Below, in pieces: positions 11,091-21,989 of a stretch of 64,000 nt of DNA. Under the pieces are notes generated by a model. The model saw only the letters and a list, made by a program, of their open reading frames with translations, was not told where the DNA came from and ran no database searches. A program made the translations under genes and the position numbers. Position 1 is the stretch's first letter. Every line of letters starts with the position of its first letter. The DNA is from Muscardinus avellanarius. Lineage: Eukaryota > Chordata > Mammalia > Rodentia > Gliridae. The stretch lies in NCBI GenBank assembly GCA_963383645.1, contig OY726557.1, positions 128,182,103 through 128,246,102 of the forward strand, written 5' to 3'.

Positions 11091-11645
11091 ACTGAGGTTC
11101 ATTCTTGACTGAAACTGTGTCATCTGTACTTAGTGGACTGGTTCATGGAAGAGTGAGTTTTATATACACAAGCCTAATAACAAAGTCCACACAACAACTT
11201 CCCTTGGATGGGAGAATCTACACTAGTTTTCAAAACATTGGATGTTACTGGATAGAGGTTATGCCTTTCCTTTGGGGACTCCTTCACCGATGTAAGTGAA
11301 ATAGGATAGCTGAAGAAATTTGCTTGGAAGATAGGTGGAGATTGAATGTCTTGCATGTTTGTGATTTTTAGTGTTTATTACTTTCCCAGAATAGATAGAT
11401 ACCTTACAGTGAGACTTTCTACTACTGTCTTAGCAGACATGCAGAGTATTCACCCCACACACTGTGCAAATCAACTTCTAGTAAAGATGAAGTCAGACTG
11501 GTATGCAAATTTTTACTATTTTCCATTGGTTATTATCCAATCCCAGTGTTTATAAATCCACTCTTGAAGTACTTTATATTGATTCAAAACATTATATTAA
11601 TTTTTTCATGCTCTGTATAGTCAAACCAGTTAAAAAGGAAGAAGG
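11091..11645. other. Single-copy DNA
   Basis: Several overlapping frames of 60-77 codons (11105-11736) lack any domain. The last runs into the SINE. Confidence 0.4.
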
Positions 11646-11647
11646 AA

Positions 11648-11865
11648 GCAGGGTGTGGTGGTGCACGCTTGTAATCCCAGCATTCGGGAGACTGAGACAG
11701 GAGGATCATGGTTCACAGACAGCCTCAGCTATTTAGTGAGGCTTTTTACAACTCAGTGAGACCCTGTTTCAAAATGAACAATAAAAAATAGGGCTGGGGG
11801 TGCAGCTTGGGGGTAGATTGTCCCTGGGCTCCATCCCCAGTACCCCCCCACAAATAATAATAATG

Positions 11866-11905
<40 letters not shown>
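11648..11905 (+). mobile_element. B1-dID SINE (type A) with (AAT)n tail
   Basis: B1 part 'tgtggtggtgcacgcttgta' through 'cagtgagaccctgtttca', then an ID-like part 'gggctgggggtgcagcttgg' to 'ctccatccccagtacc', then (AAT)n at 11855-11904. 'aagaaggaa'-like TSD on both sides. Confidence 0.92.
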
Positions 11906-11907
<2 letters not shown>

Positions 11908-13515
11908 GAAGGAATGAAAATCTGAATAGTTGTGTTACTTTTGGCCAACTTAGTAACAAGTTAATAAATCTGGTCATTGCATATTTTATGTTCCTAATAG
12001 GAGAAATACATCTGGATGAATTCTGGTAGTACATAAAGCCCTAGTCAGGAGTAAGGATTCTCTCTCTCTCTCTTTTTTTTAGCATATCACTAACCATATT
12101 CATTTAAACATTAACTCAAAAACAACAAATGCTCAAAATGCTGAAAAGTAAAAAGCAGCAAAATTCAACCAAATGGAAATGTGTGTTAAAGCAAAAACAA
12201 ATAAATTATTCAGATACTCTGTGTGTTGCCTTTTCAGTTTCTTTAAAAAAATAAATTTCTAAGGAATGAAAGTTGTTAAACATTGGAACAGCTTATAGAG
12301 GTGGTCACAGAATCTCTTTAGGAGGGCATTATGTATGAATGAATTCTCAATAACCTCACAAAATTACACCATGATCTAGGGACTACACTAGAGTACTTTT
12401 AGTTCCCTTACTTGGAAATGTTATAATGTCCTGGCTATTTTACAACAAACTTTTTGTGTGTGTTCATGAGTGCATGTGTGTGTATGTGTGCGCACGTGCG
12501 TATGTGTATTGATAATGAAATGCCATGCCATTAGAGTTCAATGTCAGGACTTAAATTCCAATTAGCTGGAGTTGAAGCAGGATTGTCTATAAAAGTTCAT
12601 AAGGAGCAGAAAATGAGATTGAAAGAGCCTTTCACATGAAAATTTAAGACAAATAAGTAGGAGGATTATCCAGTCCAAGGGGCATTAGAGAATCTGCAAT
12701 CAAGAGACAAAGCCCAGTTAGAATAAGACCATCTTGAGAGCAAAGAGCCTATACAGGTGATCTCCATGTGAAGAACTGGGCCCACACACATGAATGGAGA
12801 AGCTTGGACATTTTAGAATCTCCAGAAAAGATGTAGAGCCCCTTCTAAGAGCACCAAACTAACAAAAACTTTAACTGAACATAAGCTGTTGCTTTTTAAG
12901 TGTGGTTTACAAAGTTCATTGTACTCCTGGGGAAATTTGGGAAGGAGAGAGACAATATGTCAAAGATCCAGGTGGAGTGGTGAGTATTTTTAGTATTGAA
13001 TGGGAGACAAGAAATAGATGAAAATAAGTATATCAGAAGAAAATAAAAATATATATTACTTGAGAAAATATGTAAAAAGACAAATGGGAAATAGAATGCA
13101 TCCCTGGGAATCCAATAGCTGGAAATACATAGACATGGCCTCCAACTGTAATGGGACTTGGGGGACAGTGTTAAGGAATATGAGTTCTTCTTGTGAAGAA
13201 GTAAAGATAAACTACTGCTGAAAATAAGCTGTGTAGTTTATACATGCTCTAAAATATTTTCTGTCTTGGAAACTTACAATTCTTCTGCCAAACAGACAAG
13301 CCATAATCTTTTATTTAGCAAATGAGGAAATGCCTAAAAATTGAAGTGAGTTTTTGCAAGGGCATATAGGCAAACAGTAGGATTGAGATTGAAGCTCAAG
13401 TATTCTAACAACCATTTTTATGCACTTTTCTAATGTGCAGATTAAACAAATATAGTGTGAATACATTTAAAGATGAAATTCAGGAAAGGGAGTACTTCAG
13501 CAAGAATTTCTAGAG
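11906..13515. other. Single-copy DNA with a TG-rich patch
   Basis: A CT run (12058-12075) and TG-rich sequence (about 12452-12512). No gene or old repeat recognised. The frame at 13018-13221 is unsupported. Confidence 0.45.
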
Positions 13516-13518
13516 TGG

Positions 13519-13707
13519 AGCCAGGCATGGTGGCACATGCTTGTATCCCCACGCTTGGGAGGCGGAGACAGGAGGATCGCGCAGGTTCGAAGCCACCCTC
13601 GCTGGTTGAAGAGACCTTGTTTCCAAATAAAAATATAAAAATAGCCTGGAGGTAGAAGGGTTTCCAGGAACCCCAGTACCACCAAAAAAAAAAAAAAAAA
13701 AAAAAAA
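13519..13707 (+). mobile_element. B1-dID SINE (type B tail) with poly(A)
   Basis: B1 part, then a shortened tail ending 'tttccaggaaccccagtacc' and A(24). Diverged TSD 'agaatttct(a/g)ga(g/a)tgg' on both sides. The tail differs from type A ('cccctgggttccatccc'). Confidence 0.92.
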
Positions 13708-15188
13708 AGAATTTCTGGAATGGTGTCAAAAGATGCTACTAAATACTAAGAAAGTTTAGTATCATTAAGTATTAAGTTTTTTTTTCATTTGTGCGATCAT
13801 AAATGTTACACAAAACAAAACAAAACAAGCCATGTCTAAGAAGCAACTGCGTTAGCTGCTTTATTAAGCCTGAAAACACTTTGAACCCCAGGTCACCAAA
13901 TTTCGGGCACCATATCTCTGGGAGAACACATGGCCTTGAAGAGGGGTTTAACAACCTAGAAGAGTGCTTCTCTAGCTTGACTGGTCTGAGTCTTTTACCT
14001 GGAGAACATAAAGATGACCCTCCATGTGTTAAGGGACAGGTTTTGCATATGTGAGGTGTCTTTTAAGTGATCTGAAAAAAACAACAATGACAAAAATAAT
14101 GCATGAAAAACAGGTCTGCATGCGATTCAAAATTCAGAGTTTAGAGAATGCTGCCGTTTAAATTTTGCTTCAATCAACCATTGGGATTTTCTGGCGTTAA
14201 ATACATTTTGGCATTTGCATTTTGGTTTGAAGTCAAAGATCAGCTTGACTCCAGTAAACATAGATATGCTTGAATGTACAGATACGTTCTAATATATCTG
14301 CTATAGCACAATTTTTTGATTCTAGAGTTCTTAATCATTTTAATAGACTATTATCATATTTTCTTAATTCACATGTTTTGTTAAAAACACAATTAGAAAT
14401 CTTTTTCTTCTCTGATATACCACTTAATGAATACAATTATCTAATTCTTGAGGACAAAAATAGTGTTTCCATGATTAAATATAGGTTTCAGGGAAATAAG
14501 TGGATTCTATCAAAAGTGTGTTTCTATTAGGCACAGAAGTACCTATAATCATTATAAACAATTTCATACACCGTATTATGTTTAATAAAAGGTTTGGTAT
14601 AACTGTAGAAACTCTTAGATTTTTTTTACAGGTGAGGTAAATTAATGCTCAGAAAACAAAGGGTTTTCAATACGTCCATATCGCCTGACAATCTCCCTAT
14701 TTATAAATTAATACATGTGTTTTCTATATCACCACAAAAGCTGGCTAGTTCACAGCTGAAGTGACTATACGAAACTTAGTCCATTTGATCCCTGAGAAAG
14801 AATTTTTGATGGCTGTGAATAAATATGAAACAATTATACGTATTTTTCAGTTGATATGCCATGACATACTTGGAAGCACAAATCTTTCATAGGTAAGCAA
14901 TTAACTATTCTTATCTTTGTTTTCTACTAGTGCTGATGCTAATTAGTTTTGTTTCTAAGTAAAAACATGTATGTGGTTTTAAAAAATCAACAGTGCTGTG
15001 TTTGTATCACTTTGAACCTCACTATGATGTTTAATTACAATACAGCAATAGAAGTATTAAAAAATCAACAGCTGCTAAAGGCTTATAATGGTAACAACAA
15101 CAACAAGAATCAACAATATTCTGGCCTTATTAGGTCTTACTCATTTCTTAGGTACTATAGAAAATGAATTTCAGCTATAAGCTTATTT

Positions 15189-15195
<7 letters not shown>
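13708..15195. other. Single-copy AT-rich DNA
   Basis: Short frames at 13803-14054, 14270-14530 and 14949-15167 show no domain. A CAA/AAC-rich patch at 15092-15115. Nothing else recognised. Confidence 0.45.

Positions 15196-15196
<1 letters not shown>

Positions 15197-15235
<39 letters not shown>
15197..15235. repeat. (TA)n microsatellite
   Basis: About 19 uninterrupted TA units. Confidence 0.95.
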
Positions 15236-15394
15236 TTTATTTTTTCATTGAGTTTAGACTATGGCTTTTGTTCTATTAAATATTCTTTATACCACCCCCA
15301 TCTTGAAAATATATTTCATTTTTAATTAATTTTATATTCTTTATTTTGAATATTTTGACCACACAAACATTATTCAACCTATTTGTAAACTTAA

Positions 15395-15735
15395 CCTAGC
15401 TATGGTATTTAGATTGGGATCTATCAGAGGTGGTTAGGATTAGATGAGGCCATGAGGTGGATGGAGCCCCTATGGCTGAATCCTGGTGGCACTGTAAAAA
15501 GAGAGACAGAGACAGAGAGACTAGAAGAAAAAGACACCCATGGGTGTTCCCTGTTTCTTCCCACGTTGTGCACTGCACCACCTCAGGCTTCTGTTGATAA
15601 GAAGGCCACTACCAGAAGCTGTAACTTGACTTTGGACCATAAAATCATGAATCTCTCTTAAATATTCCATTATGATAATGCAAAATAAACTAAGATGCAT
15701 TCTTTCTCCTGTGCTTAGTGGGTTCCATAATCCTG
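15395..15735 (+). mobile_element. MaLR-type LTR fragment (MLT1/MST-like)
   Basis: 'ggtggttaggattagatgag', 'gccatgaggtggatggagcc', then an 'ccaccagaagc/ggcttctgttgataagaagg'-type middle and 'ataaactaa' near the end follow the order of solo MaLR LTRs. Heavily diverged, no internal region attached. Confidence 0.6.
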
Positions 15736-15779
15736 GAGCCTCTTGAGGCAGGTTCTGAGAGATAAATATTTTAAGTCTT

Positions 15780-16165
15780 AAGTACCAGAAAATGCTTTTA
15801 TTTTGTTTTTATACTACATTCTTAGTTTAGCAGGATATAGGATGTTATTTTTTCTTAGCAAGTTGAAGTTATTCTTTTGCTGCCATTTATCCCCCCAGTG
15901 ATGAAAATGTGATATTATTATTTTTGTCAAGTTATATTTGAGTGCTTTCTGGAGGTATTCTTTTTTCCCTTTTATTCTTTATTTCACTTCTTGGTCTCCT
16001 TTAATTGAGTCATTTTTTATAGTTCTGAGGATTTTTGCAGAGTTGAGTTATTTTAAAATTTCCATCCAATAATTATTTTTATTCTTTTTAGGGGGCTTTG
16101 GGTGAGGACTTTCATTAGTTATATGTAGAATTTTCTCAATTTGCTCTATAGTTTCATTTTTATCT
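15780..16165 (-). mobile_element. Probable ancient L1 (5' region) fragment
   Basis: 'agtttagcaggatataggat' and the following T-rich sequence resemble the antisense 5' part of old mammalian L1s. No frame survives. Confidence 0.4.
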
Positions 16166-16184
16166 TTTAATATTTGTTTGTTTG

Positions 16185-16396
16185 TTTATACTGGGAATTG
16201 AACCCAAGGCATTTTACCTCCAAACCTCCAAGTGAAAGCTCCAGCCCTTTTTTATTTTCTAAATTTAAAACATGGTATTACAAGATACTTAGGGAGGGTC
16301 TCATTAAGTTGCTGAGGCTGGCCTTGAACCTGCAGTTCTCTTGTCTCAGCCTCCCAGGTACTGGGATTACAGATATGCACCACCAGATCTGGGTCT
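16185..16396 (-). mobile_element. B1-dID SINE, antisense
   Basis: ID-like part first ('tactgggaattgaacccaag'), then the antisense B1 part to 'tgggattacagatatgcacc'. Moderately old. Confidence 0.88.
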
Positions 16397-16420
16397 TTAA
16401 TTTTAATTTTAAAAAATTCT

Positions 16421-16625
16421 AGCCAGGTGTGGTGGTGCACGCTTGTAATCCCAGCATTCAGGAGGCTGAGACCCGAGGATCGCGGTTTGCAGACATGCTC
16501 ATCTACTTAGTGAGGCCCTCTGCAACTCAGTGAGACTCGGTTTCAAAATAAATAATAAAAAAAATAGGGCAGAGGATGTAGCTTGGAGGTCAAATGCCCC
16601 TGGGTCCCATTCCCAGACCCACAAA

Positions 16626-16662
<37 letters not shown>
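16421..16662 (+). mobile_element. B1-dID SINE (type A) with (AAAT)n tail
   Basis: Starts 'agccaggtgtggtggtgcac' and ends in (aaat)n at 16624-16660. A short 'aattcta' occurs on both sides. Confidence 0.92.
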
Positions 16663-16739
16663 CTACTTCTTTGCAGAATTTTCCTACTTCAAACCTTTAT
16701 AATTATTATTGTACTTAAATTATGTTTTTATAGTTTTAG

Positions 16740-16870
16740 ACTTAGAAAAAATTGCTAAAATTGAACATTATTTTCAAATATCCCATATCCAGTACCTTCT
16801 ATTGTCAACACTTTAGTGTACTTGTCAAAATTAAGGCAATACTCAATATATTATTTTATATTATGAAAAG

Positions 16871-16901
<31 letters not shown>

Positions 16902-17000
16902 GTATTATTTATGTTTAAATATAAAATTTTTGTTCTAATTTTATTTTTTCTTACCAGGATATGGTAACATTTAGTCTCTTCACACTCTTTTCAGATTGCG
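16740..17000 (+). mobile_element. Possible old L1-derived segment with (TA)n
   Basis: 'cactttagtgtacttgtcaa' and neighbouring sequence resemble a known ancient L1 segment. A TA run lies at 16870-16905. Weak. Confidence 0.3.
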
Positions 17001-17011
17001 CTGGGATGTGA

Positions 17012-17013
<2 letters not shown>

Positions 17014-17084
<71 letters not shown>
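17014..17084. repeat. (TG)n(AG)n compound microsatellite
   Basis: TG units to 17059, then AG units to 17084, abutting an antisense SINE. Confidence 0.97.
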
Positions 17085-17275
17085 GGGATTGAACCCAGGG
17101 TCATTCTCTCTCTGAGCTACATCCCCAGTATTATATTTTTTAATTTTTATTTGAAACAAGATCTTGCTAAGTCGATGAAACTCTGCAACCTGCTGAGATT
17201 GTTCTTGAAACTGTGATCTTCCTGTCTCAGCCTCTCAAGTAATGAGATTACTAGCATATGCCACCACACACAGCA
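17085..17275 (-). mobile_element. B1-dID SINE, antisense
   Basis: 'ggggattgaacccagggtca' to 'tgccaccacacacagc'. It sits between two long microsatellites, both probably seeded from its ends. Confidence 0.88.
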
Positions 17276-17276
17276 T

Positions 17277-17363
17277 ATTTCCTTCCTTCCTTCCTTCCTT
17301 CCTTCCTTCCTTCCTTCCTTCCTTCCTTCCTTCCTCCCTCCCTCCCTCCCTCCCTCCCTCCCT

Positions 17364-17429
<66 letters not shown>

Positions 17430-17432
17430 CTT
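17277..17432. repeat. 155-bp polypyrimidine tract (CCTT)n(CCCT)n(CT)n
   Basis: Three successive homopyrimidine microsatellites without a purine for about 150 bp. All frames over it are low-complexity (Ser/Leu/Pro/Phe). Confidence 0.97.
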
Positions 17433-17933
17433 TTGATAATGTTTACAGTACTGGCTATGACTTTGAGTAGAACGTTCTGATCAACTATTTTGTATAAAGT
17501 TCTTCAATTGGGATTTTCTGTTTTTCCATCTCATGGTAAAACTGGAATTAAAGGGTTTGAGGGAAATCTTACAGGAACAGTGCCATTTACCATATAATTT
17601 ATCAAGGATATATGTAATAAACTACTTTTGAGGTTGACCTCGAACACCTACCTGAGAAAATACAGTTTGCTGGTTTTCTTCACTACAAAATTACTTTTTT
17701 TTTCCATATTGCTTTCTTTGACAGAAAATTCCAAAGTAAAATCTGTACTTTAGAATTGAGAATTATGTTTTACCTCTTTGAGGGGATAGTATCTCTATCC
17801 ATTATTTGAAATTATTCTGCATGAGAGATTTATTTCTTTTACTCCATGTAGTTGAGTGTTCAATTACTTGTTTATCTCATGGTGGGCATATATATGTATA
17901 TATATATGCTATAGTCGAGTTATTATCCAATAT
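17433..17933. other. AT-rich DNA
   Basis: No recognisable element except short TATA runs at 17889-17908. Confidence 0.45.
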
Positions 17934-17949
17934 TATACTATTAATTTTT

Positions 17950-18132
17950 TGGTAGAACTGAGGATGGAACCCAGGGGACTTCTACCTCCAGGCTACACTC
18001 CCAGACCTATTTTATATTTTATTTGGAAACAGGGTCTCTTAAGCCAGATGAGGCTGGCTTCAAACCTGTGCAATTTTCCTGTCTCAGCCTCCCAAGTGCG
18101 GGGATTACAAGTGTGTGTCACCACACCCGGCT
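17950..18132 (-). mobile_element. B1-dID SINE (type B), antisense
   Basis: Perfect 16-bp TSD 'tatactattaattttt' (17934-17949 and 18133-18148). Order: tail, 'cctattttatattttatttg', then antisense B1 to 'caccacacccggc'. Confidence 0.95.
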
Positions 18133-18229
18133 TATACTATTAATTTTTAACTGGAATTGTTCCAACATTGAGTATTGGGGATCTGTCATTTGGCTCCTTG
18201 TCCTTTTAACAAACCTCTATTGTACCTTA

Positions 18230-18434
18230 TTTTTTTTTTTGGTGCTTTTTTTTGTGGTGCTGGGAATGGAACCCAGTGCCCTTCTCCCTCCAGGCTACAC
18301 TCCCAGACCTATTTTATATTTTATTTGGAAACAGGGTCTCACTAAGTTGCTGAGGCTGGCTCTGAACCTGCGTGATCCTCCTGTCTCAGCCTCCCAGGTA
18401 CTGGTATTACAAGCGTGTGTCCCCACACCTGGCT
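18230..18434 (-). mobile_element. B1-dID SINE (type B), antisense
   Basis: T-run then 'gtggtgctgggaatggaacc' to 'ccccacacctggc'. About 90% like its neighbour at 17950, but with a separate tail. The 170-codon plus-strand frame (18023-18535) is the antisense of these two SINEs, not a gene. Confidence 0.93.
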
Positions 18435-18631
18435 GCTATCTTACTTTCCAACACTTCAAGATGAGCATTTTATATGTTGTACACTGCTTCCCTTGTCATA
18501 TAATCTATTTCTTCAAGGAGCTCCTTTTTTTTTAAGTAAAAATGATGTTAGAAAACAAAAATCTAGGGACTAGAAGTACTCATTGTTACTAGAATACCAT
18601 TGTTTCTAGGTTCCTCCAAAAGACAGAAACG

Positions 18632-18640
18632 TAGATAGAT

Positions 18641-18698
<58 letters not shown>

Positions 18699-18722
18699 AA
18701 GATAATAGAGGGATAGATAGAT
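18632..18722. repeat. (GATA)n(GACA)n compound microsatellite
   Basis: GATA blocks interrupted by four GACA units, then GATA again. Confidence 0.97.
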
Positions 18723-18779
18723 AGTTGTGTACTAACGTCTGTGTACACGCAAATCTGTATTTCTTTATCAATAGGTATC

Positions 18780-19870
18780 TATTTTAATATAAGTACATCT
18801 CTTACTATAATGCATTATCTCATATTTATTGTACTTTACCCTCCCCTTGCTCATCTGTAACTAGTGCACTTTAACATAAAGAAGTCTGACTCACTTTCTG
18901 CTTTTTATTTGCCCAGTTTTATTGGATGTGGAGAAGTTTAAGAACTGTTGACTCCTACATGAGATACAACCTTATCAACTAAAGTAAAATGCTTATGTAT
19001 AGTTTCTTTTGCTCTTAGTCTTAACATTGCAATTTACTTCCAAAGTTGCTTAGGTCAAAAACTCTTTTTCCCACACCCTTTCTGTAAAGTTGTGTCATAC
19101 ATTTGTAACACAGATTCTTATGTCATAGTCTCTATTATATCCCGGGATTCTTCACCCTCACAGTTGATTTTTCCTACTTTGTATTCAGATAGGTTCATTC
19201 TTTGTGCCCTAAAGTCCTATGAGTTTTACATAAAACTGTGAGATCTGCTCACCACTACTGTACTATACAGAAGAGTTTCATGCCCTAAACCATCTCTTCT
19301 CTTAGTCAAACTTCTCTTCACCTCAAACCCATTGTTTACTCCCTCAGGATTCTACCTTTTGTCTTTCGACATGTCATACAAGTGGAATCACAGTATGATT
19401 TTATTCTCAGTTTTACTTCTTTCAATTAGCAGTATGTATTCAAAATTTATACATGTTGTTGCCTATATTGATAATCAATTCACTCTCATAATAGAATAAT
19501 GCCCTATAACATAGTCATACCACAATTTATCAAATCACCCATTGAAGGACATCCTGGTGCTTCCATTTTGGGGAGATTCTTTTAAAAAAGCTGCCACAAA
19601 CATTTTTGTTTAGTTTTTGTGTGAATATAACTTCAAAAAGCAATTGATTTTGAATGACTGACACATGATTGTTGGGGCATATGTTTAGATTATGTATAGC
19701 TTGTTAAGATCCATCAAACTGCATTCCAGTGGCAGTACCATTTTGCATTCTCAACAGCAATGAGTAAGTTTTTTTTGCTCAACATATGTACATAACTGTG
19801 TGATTTTGTCAGTTTTTTCAGTTCAAAAATTGTAATCACTGTAATAACTATGTAGTCACATCAAATTGAC
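18780..19870 (-). mobile_element. Ancient L1, antisense 3' region
   Basis: 'gtcatacaagtggaatcaca', 'aaggacatcctggtgcttcc' and 'gcagtaccattttgcattct' follow the antisense order of old L1 3' ends, clearest at 19310-19860. 18780-19310 is weaker. Confidence 0.65.
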
Positions 19871-19884
19871 TTTTTTCCTTCTTG

Positions 19885-20325
19885 TTGATTTTGAAATCTC
19901 AGCTAACAAGCAAAATTATGTCATTTGCAGGAAAATAGATAGAATTAAGAACATTATGCTAAGTGAAGTCAGTCAGTCTCAGAAAGTCAAGGGTCATATG
20001 TTCTCTTTCACATGTAGAAACTTAGAGAGAAAATAGGAAAGAAAAAGAACTTCAGGATAACAATCAGTAGAATGGTGGAGAGGGTTTGGGTAGGGAGAAC
20101 AGAAGGGGAAACAGAGGTCTGAAGAATGAAACAGACAAAATAATATTATGCTTCTATATGAAGGTATCACTACCAACCTTTCTAGCATGTATAAAGAGGG
20201 ATATCGTGGGATAGGGTGAGGAGAGAATCACACCAAGAGATGATGTTTGCCTATGTAAGTGTATCATTGTGGATCTCGCTGTGATATATATAATTATATT
20301 TCATCAATAAAATTTAAAGAATTAT
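19885..20325 (+). mobile_element. 5'-truncated L1, ORF2 end and 3'UTR
   Basis: 'atgtcatttgcaggaaaata' through the purine-rich 3'UTR to 'catcaataaaatttaaag'. Same subfamily as 29405-29850. Confidence 0.8.
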
Positions 20326-20489
20326 AATATCTACAATTGAAATATTGCTTACATATAATTAAATGGATATATCTTAATTGTAACGATGCAATAGATATTT
20401 CTAAGAGAACTCATCTGTGTAGCCACTTATAGATAAAATTATAAGATTACAAACATCCAAGAAATGATTTTATATAAAATCTGCTTGTA

Positions 20490-20602
20490 GACAAATGAGA
20501 TGACACATGTCTGCAGTCCCAGTTACTCAAGAAGTGGAAGCAGAATGGTTGGACCCCAGTGGCCTAGGTAATATAGTGAGAGTTATCTCAAAATAATAAA
20601 AA
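20490..20602 (+). mobile_element. Old B1-like SINE monomer
   Basis: 'acatgtctgcagtcccagtt' to 'tagtgagagttatctcaaaa'. Diverged, no ID part. Confidence 0.65.
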
Positions 20603-20679
20603 GTAAGGGTAGGCAGACTCTATTCTTTGCCATGTGGGAAGGTAACCATTACCTAATCCATATCAACAGAAATTATTTG

Positions 20680-21855
20680 GACTGTACTTGATTTTTACAT
20701 AAATAAAATCATACTTTATGTACTTTTTGTATATTTGGAATAATCCATTAAGAATAATGTTTGAGATTCATCTATATTATTATTTCTAGCAATATTCTTT
20801 TTGTAGTTTTGTACAATATTCCATTTGATGTAAATGTCACAATTATATGTATTTTTTATTTACAGACTCTTGAGTATTTTCCAGTTTGGGACCAACATGA
20901 AAAATGCTGTTATGTACATTATTGTACATATACGTGGTCAACATATGTATTTCTTTTTTTTGGAATAAACATAATACAAGTGGAATTGCTGCATCATTTA
21001 TGTTCAAATTTAGCAAATGCTGCCAAACAACTGGAATATGATTGAACAACTCTACACTCCTATGACTAGTCAGAATATAAGTTGTTTCACATTTGTGTCA
21101 ATTGGCACTATAAGTTTTCTTATTTTAAATATTAGTCATTTGTGTGTATATGCATGTGAATGTATGTGTCTTATCATGGGGAATTGTTTGCATTTACCCA
21201 ATAACTAATTAAATTAAATACCTTTTCTAATTCTTACTGCCACACAATTATCTTCTTTTGCCAATAAATGCTCAGGATTTATTTCTAACTTTTTATTAAT
21301 TTTCTTATGATTTTTTAATTCTTAAGACTTCTCATATATTCTCTACAGAATGACTTAATGGACATATGCACTACACCTATCTTTTGTTTATGTCTTAATT
21401 TGAGATGATTTTTGGTAATTTTGATGAATAAAAATATTCCTTTTATTGGAATCTATTTTATTATGTTTTTATAAATAGAGCTTTTGGAATCCCATTTTTA
21501 AAAATCTCTGCTTACTCTGATCATCATAATCTGTATTATTCTAGAAACTTAGTAATATTAAATTTTCTACTGGTTAAAAAATTTTTATATCTTATATGAC
21601 ATAAGAAAGGAGCAAATTTTGGTTTGTATAGACATCTAATTAATCCTAGTATTAATGATTAACTAGATCATATTTTATTACAACACTGTGTGGCAGTTTC
21701 CATTAATCTGGTTATATGCATTTAAGAGTTTATTCCAGATCTTCTATACTCTTCTACTAATTGTATAAGTTTGCGCCAATACTGCAGCTTTATCTAAAAA
21801 ATATATTGATATCTGATACTAAAAGTACTTCCTTTTTTTTCTTCAAAACACGTGT
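20680..21855 (-). mobile_element. Ancient L1, antisense (ORF2 C-terminal side)
   Basis: 'agtggaattgctgcatcatt', '..aatgctgccaaacaactgga' and 'ccaatactgcagctttatct' keep L1 antisense order with high divergence. Probably the same ancient L1 as the fragments at 24240, 27000 and 28840. Confidence 0.65.
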
Positions 21856-21861
21856 CAATTC

Positions 21862-21988
21862 CTAGCTGGGTGCCATGATGAATACTTGCAATTCCAGCTA
21901 CTCAGGAGGCTGAGATAGTATGTTTGCAGATTCAAGGCCAGCTGGGGCAACTTAGTGAGATTGTGTCTCAAAATAAAGAATTTAAATT
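21862..21988 (+). mobile_element. B1-like SINE monomer
   Basis: 'tagctgggtgccatgatgaa' to 'gtgtctcaaaataaagaatt'. Lacks a clear ID part. Confidence 0.75.
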
Positions 21989-21989
21989 G

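Noticed and set aside
17242..17470. Frames rich in Ser-Leu-Pro-Phe repeats
   Set aside because: Translation of the polypyrimidine microsatellite.
18023..18535. 170-codon open frame, longest in the window
   Set aside because: It is the complement of two antisense B1-dID SINEs. The repeated peptide blocks mirror the repeated SINE sequence.
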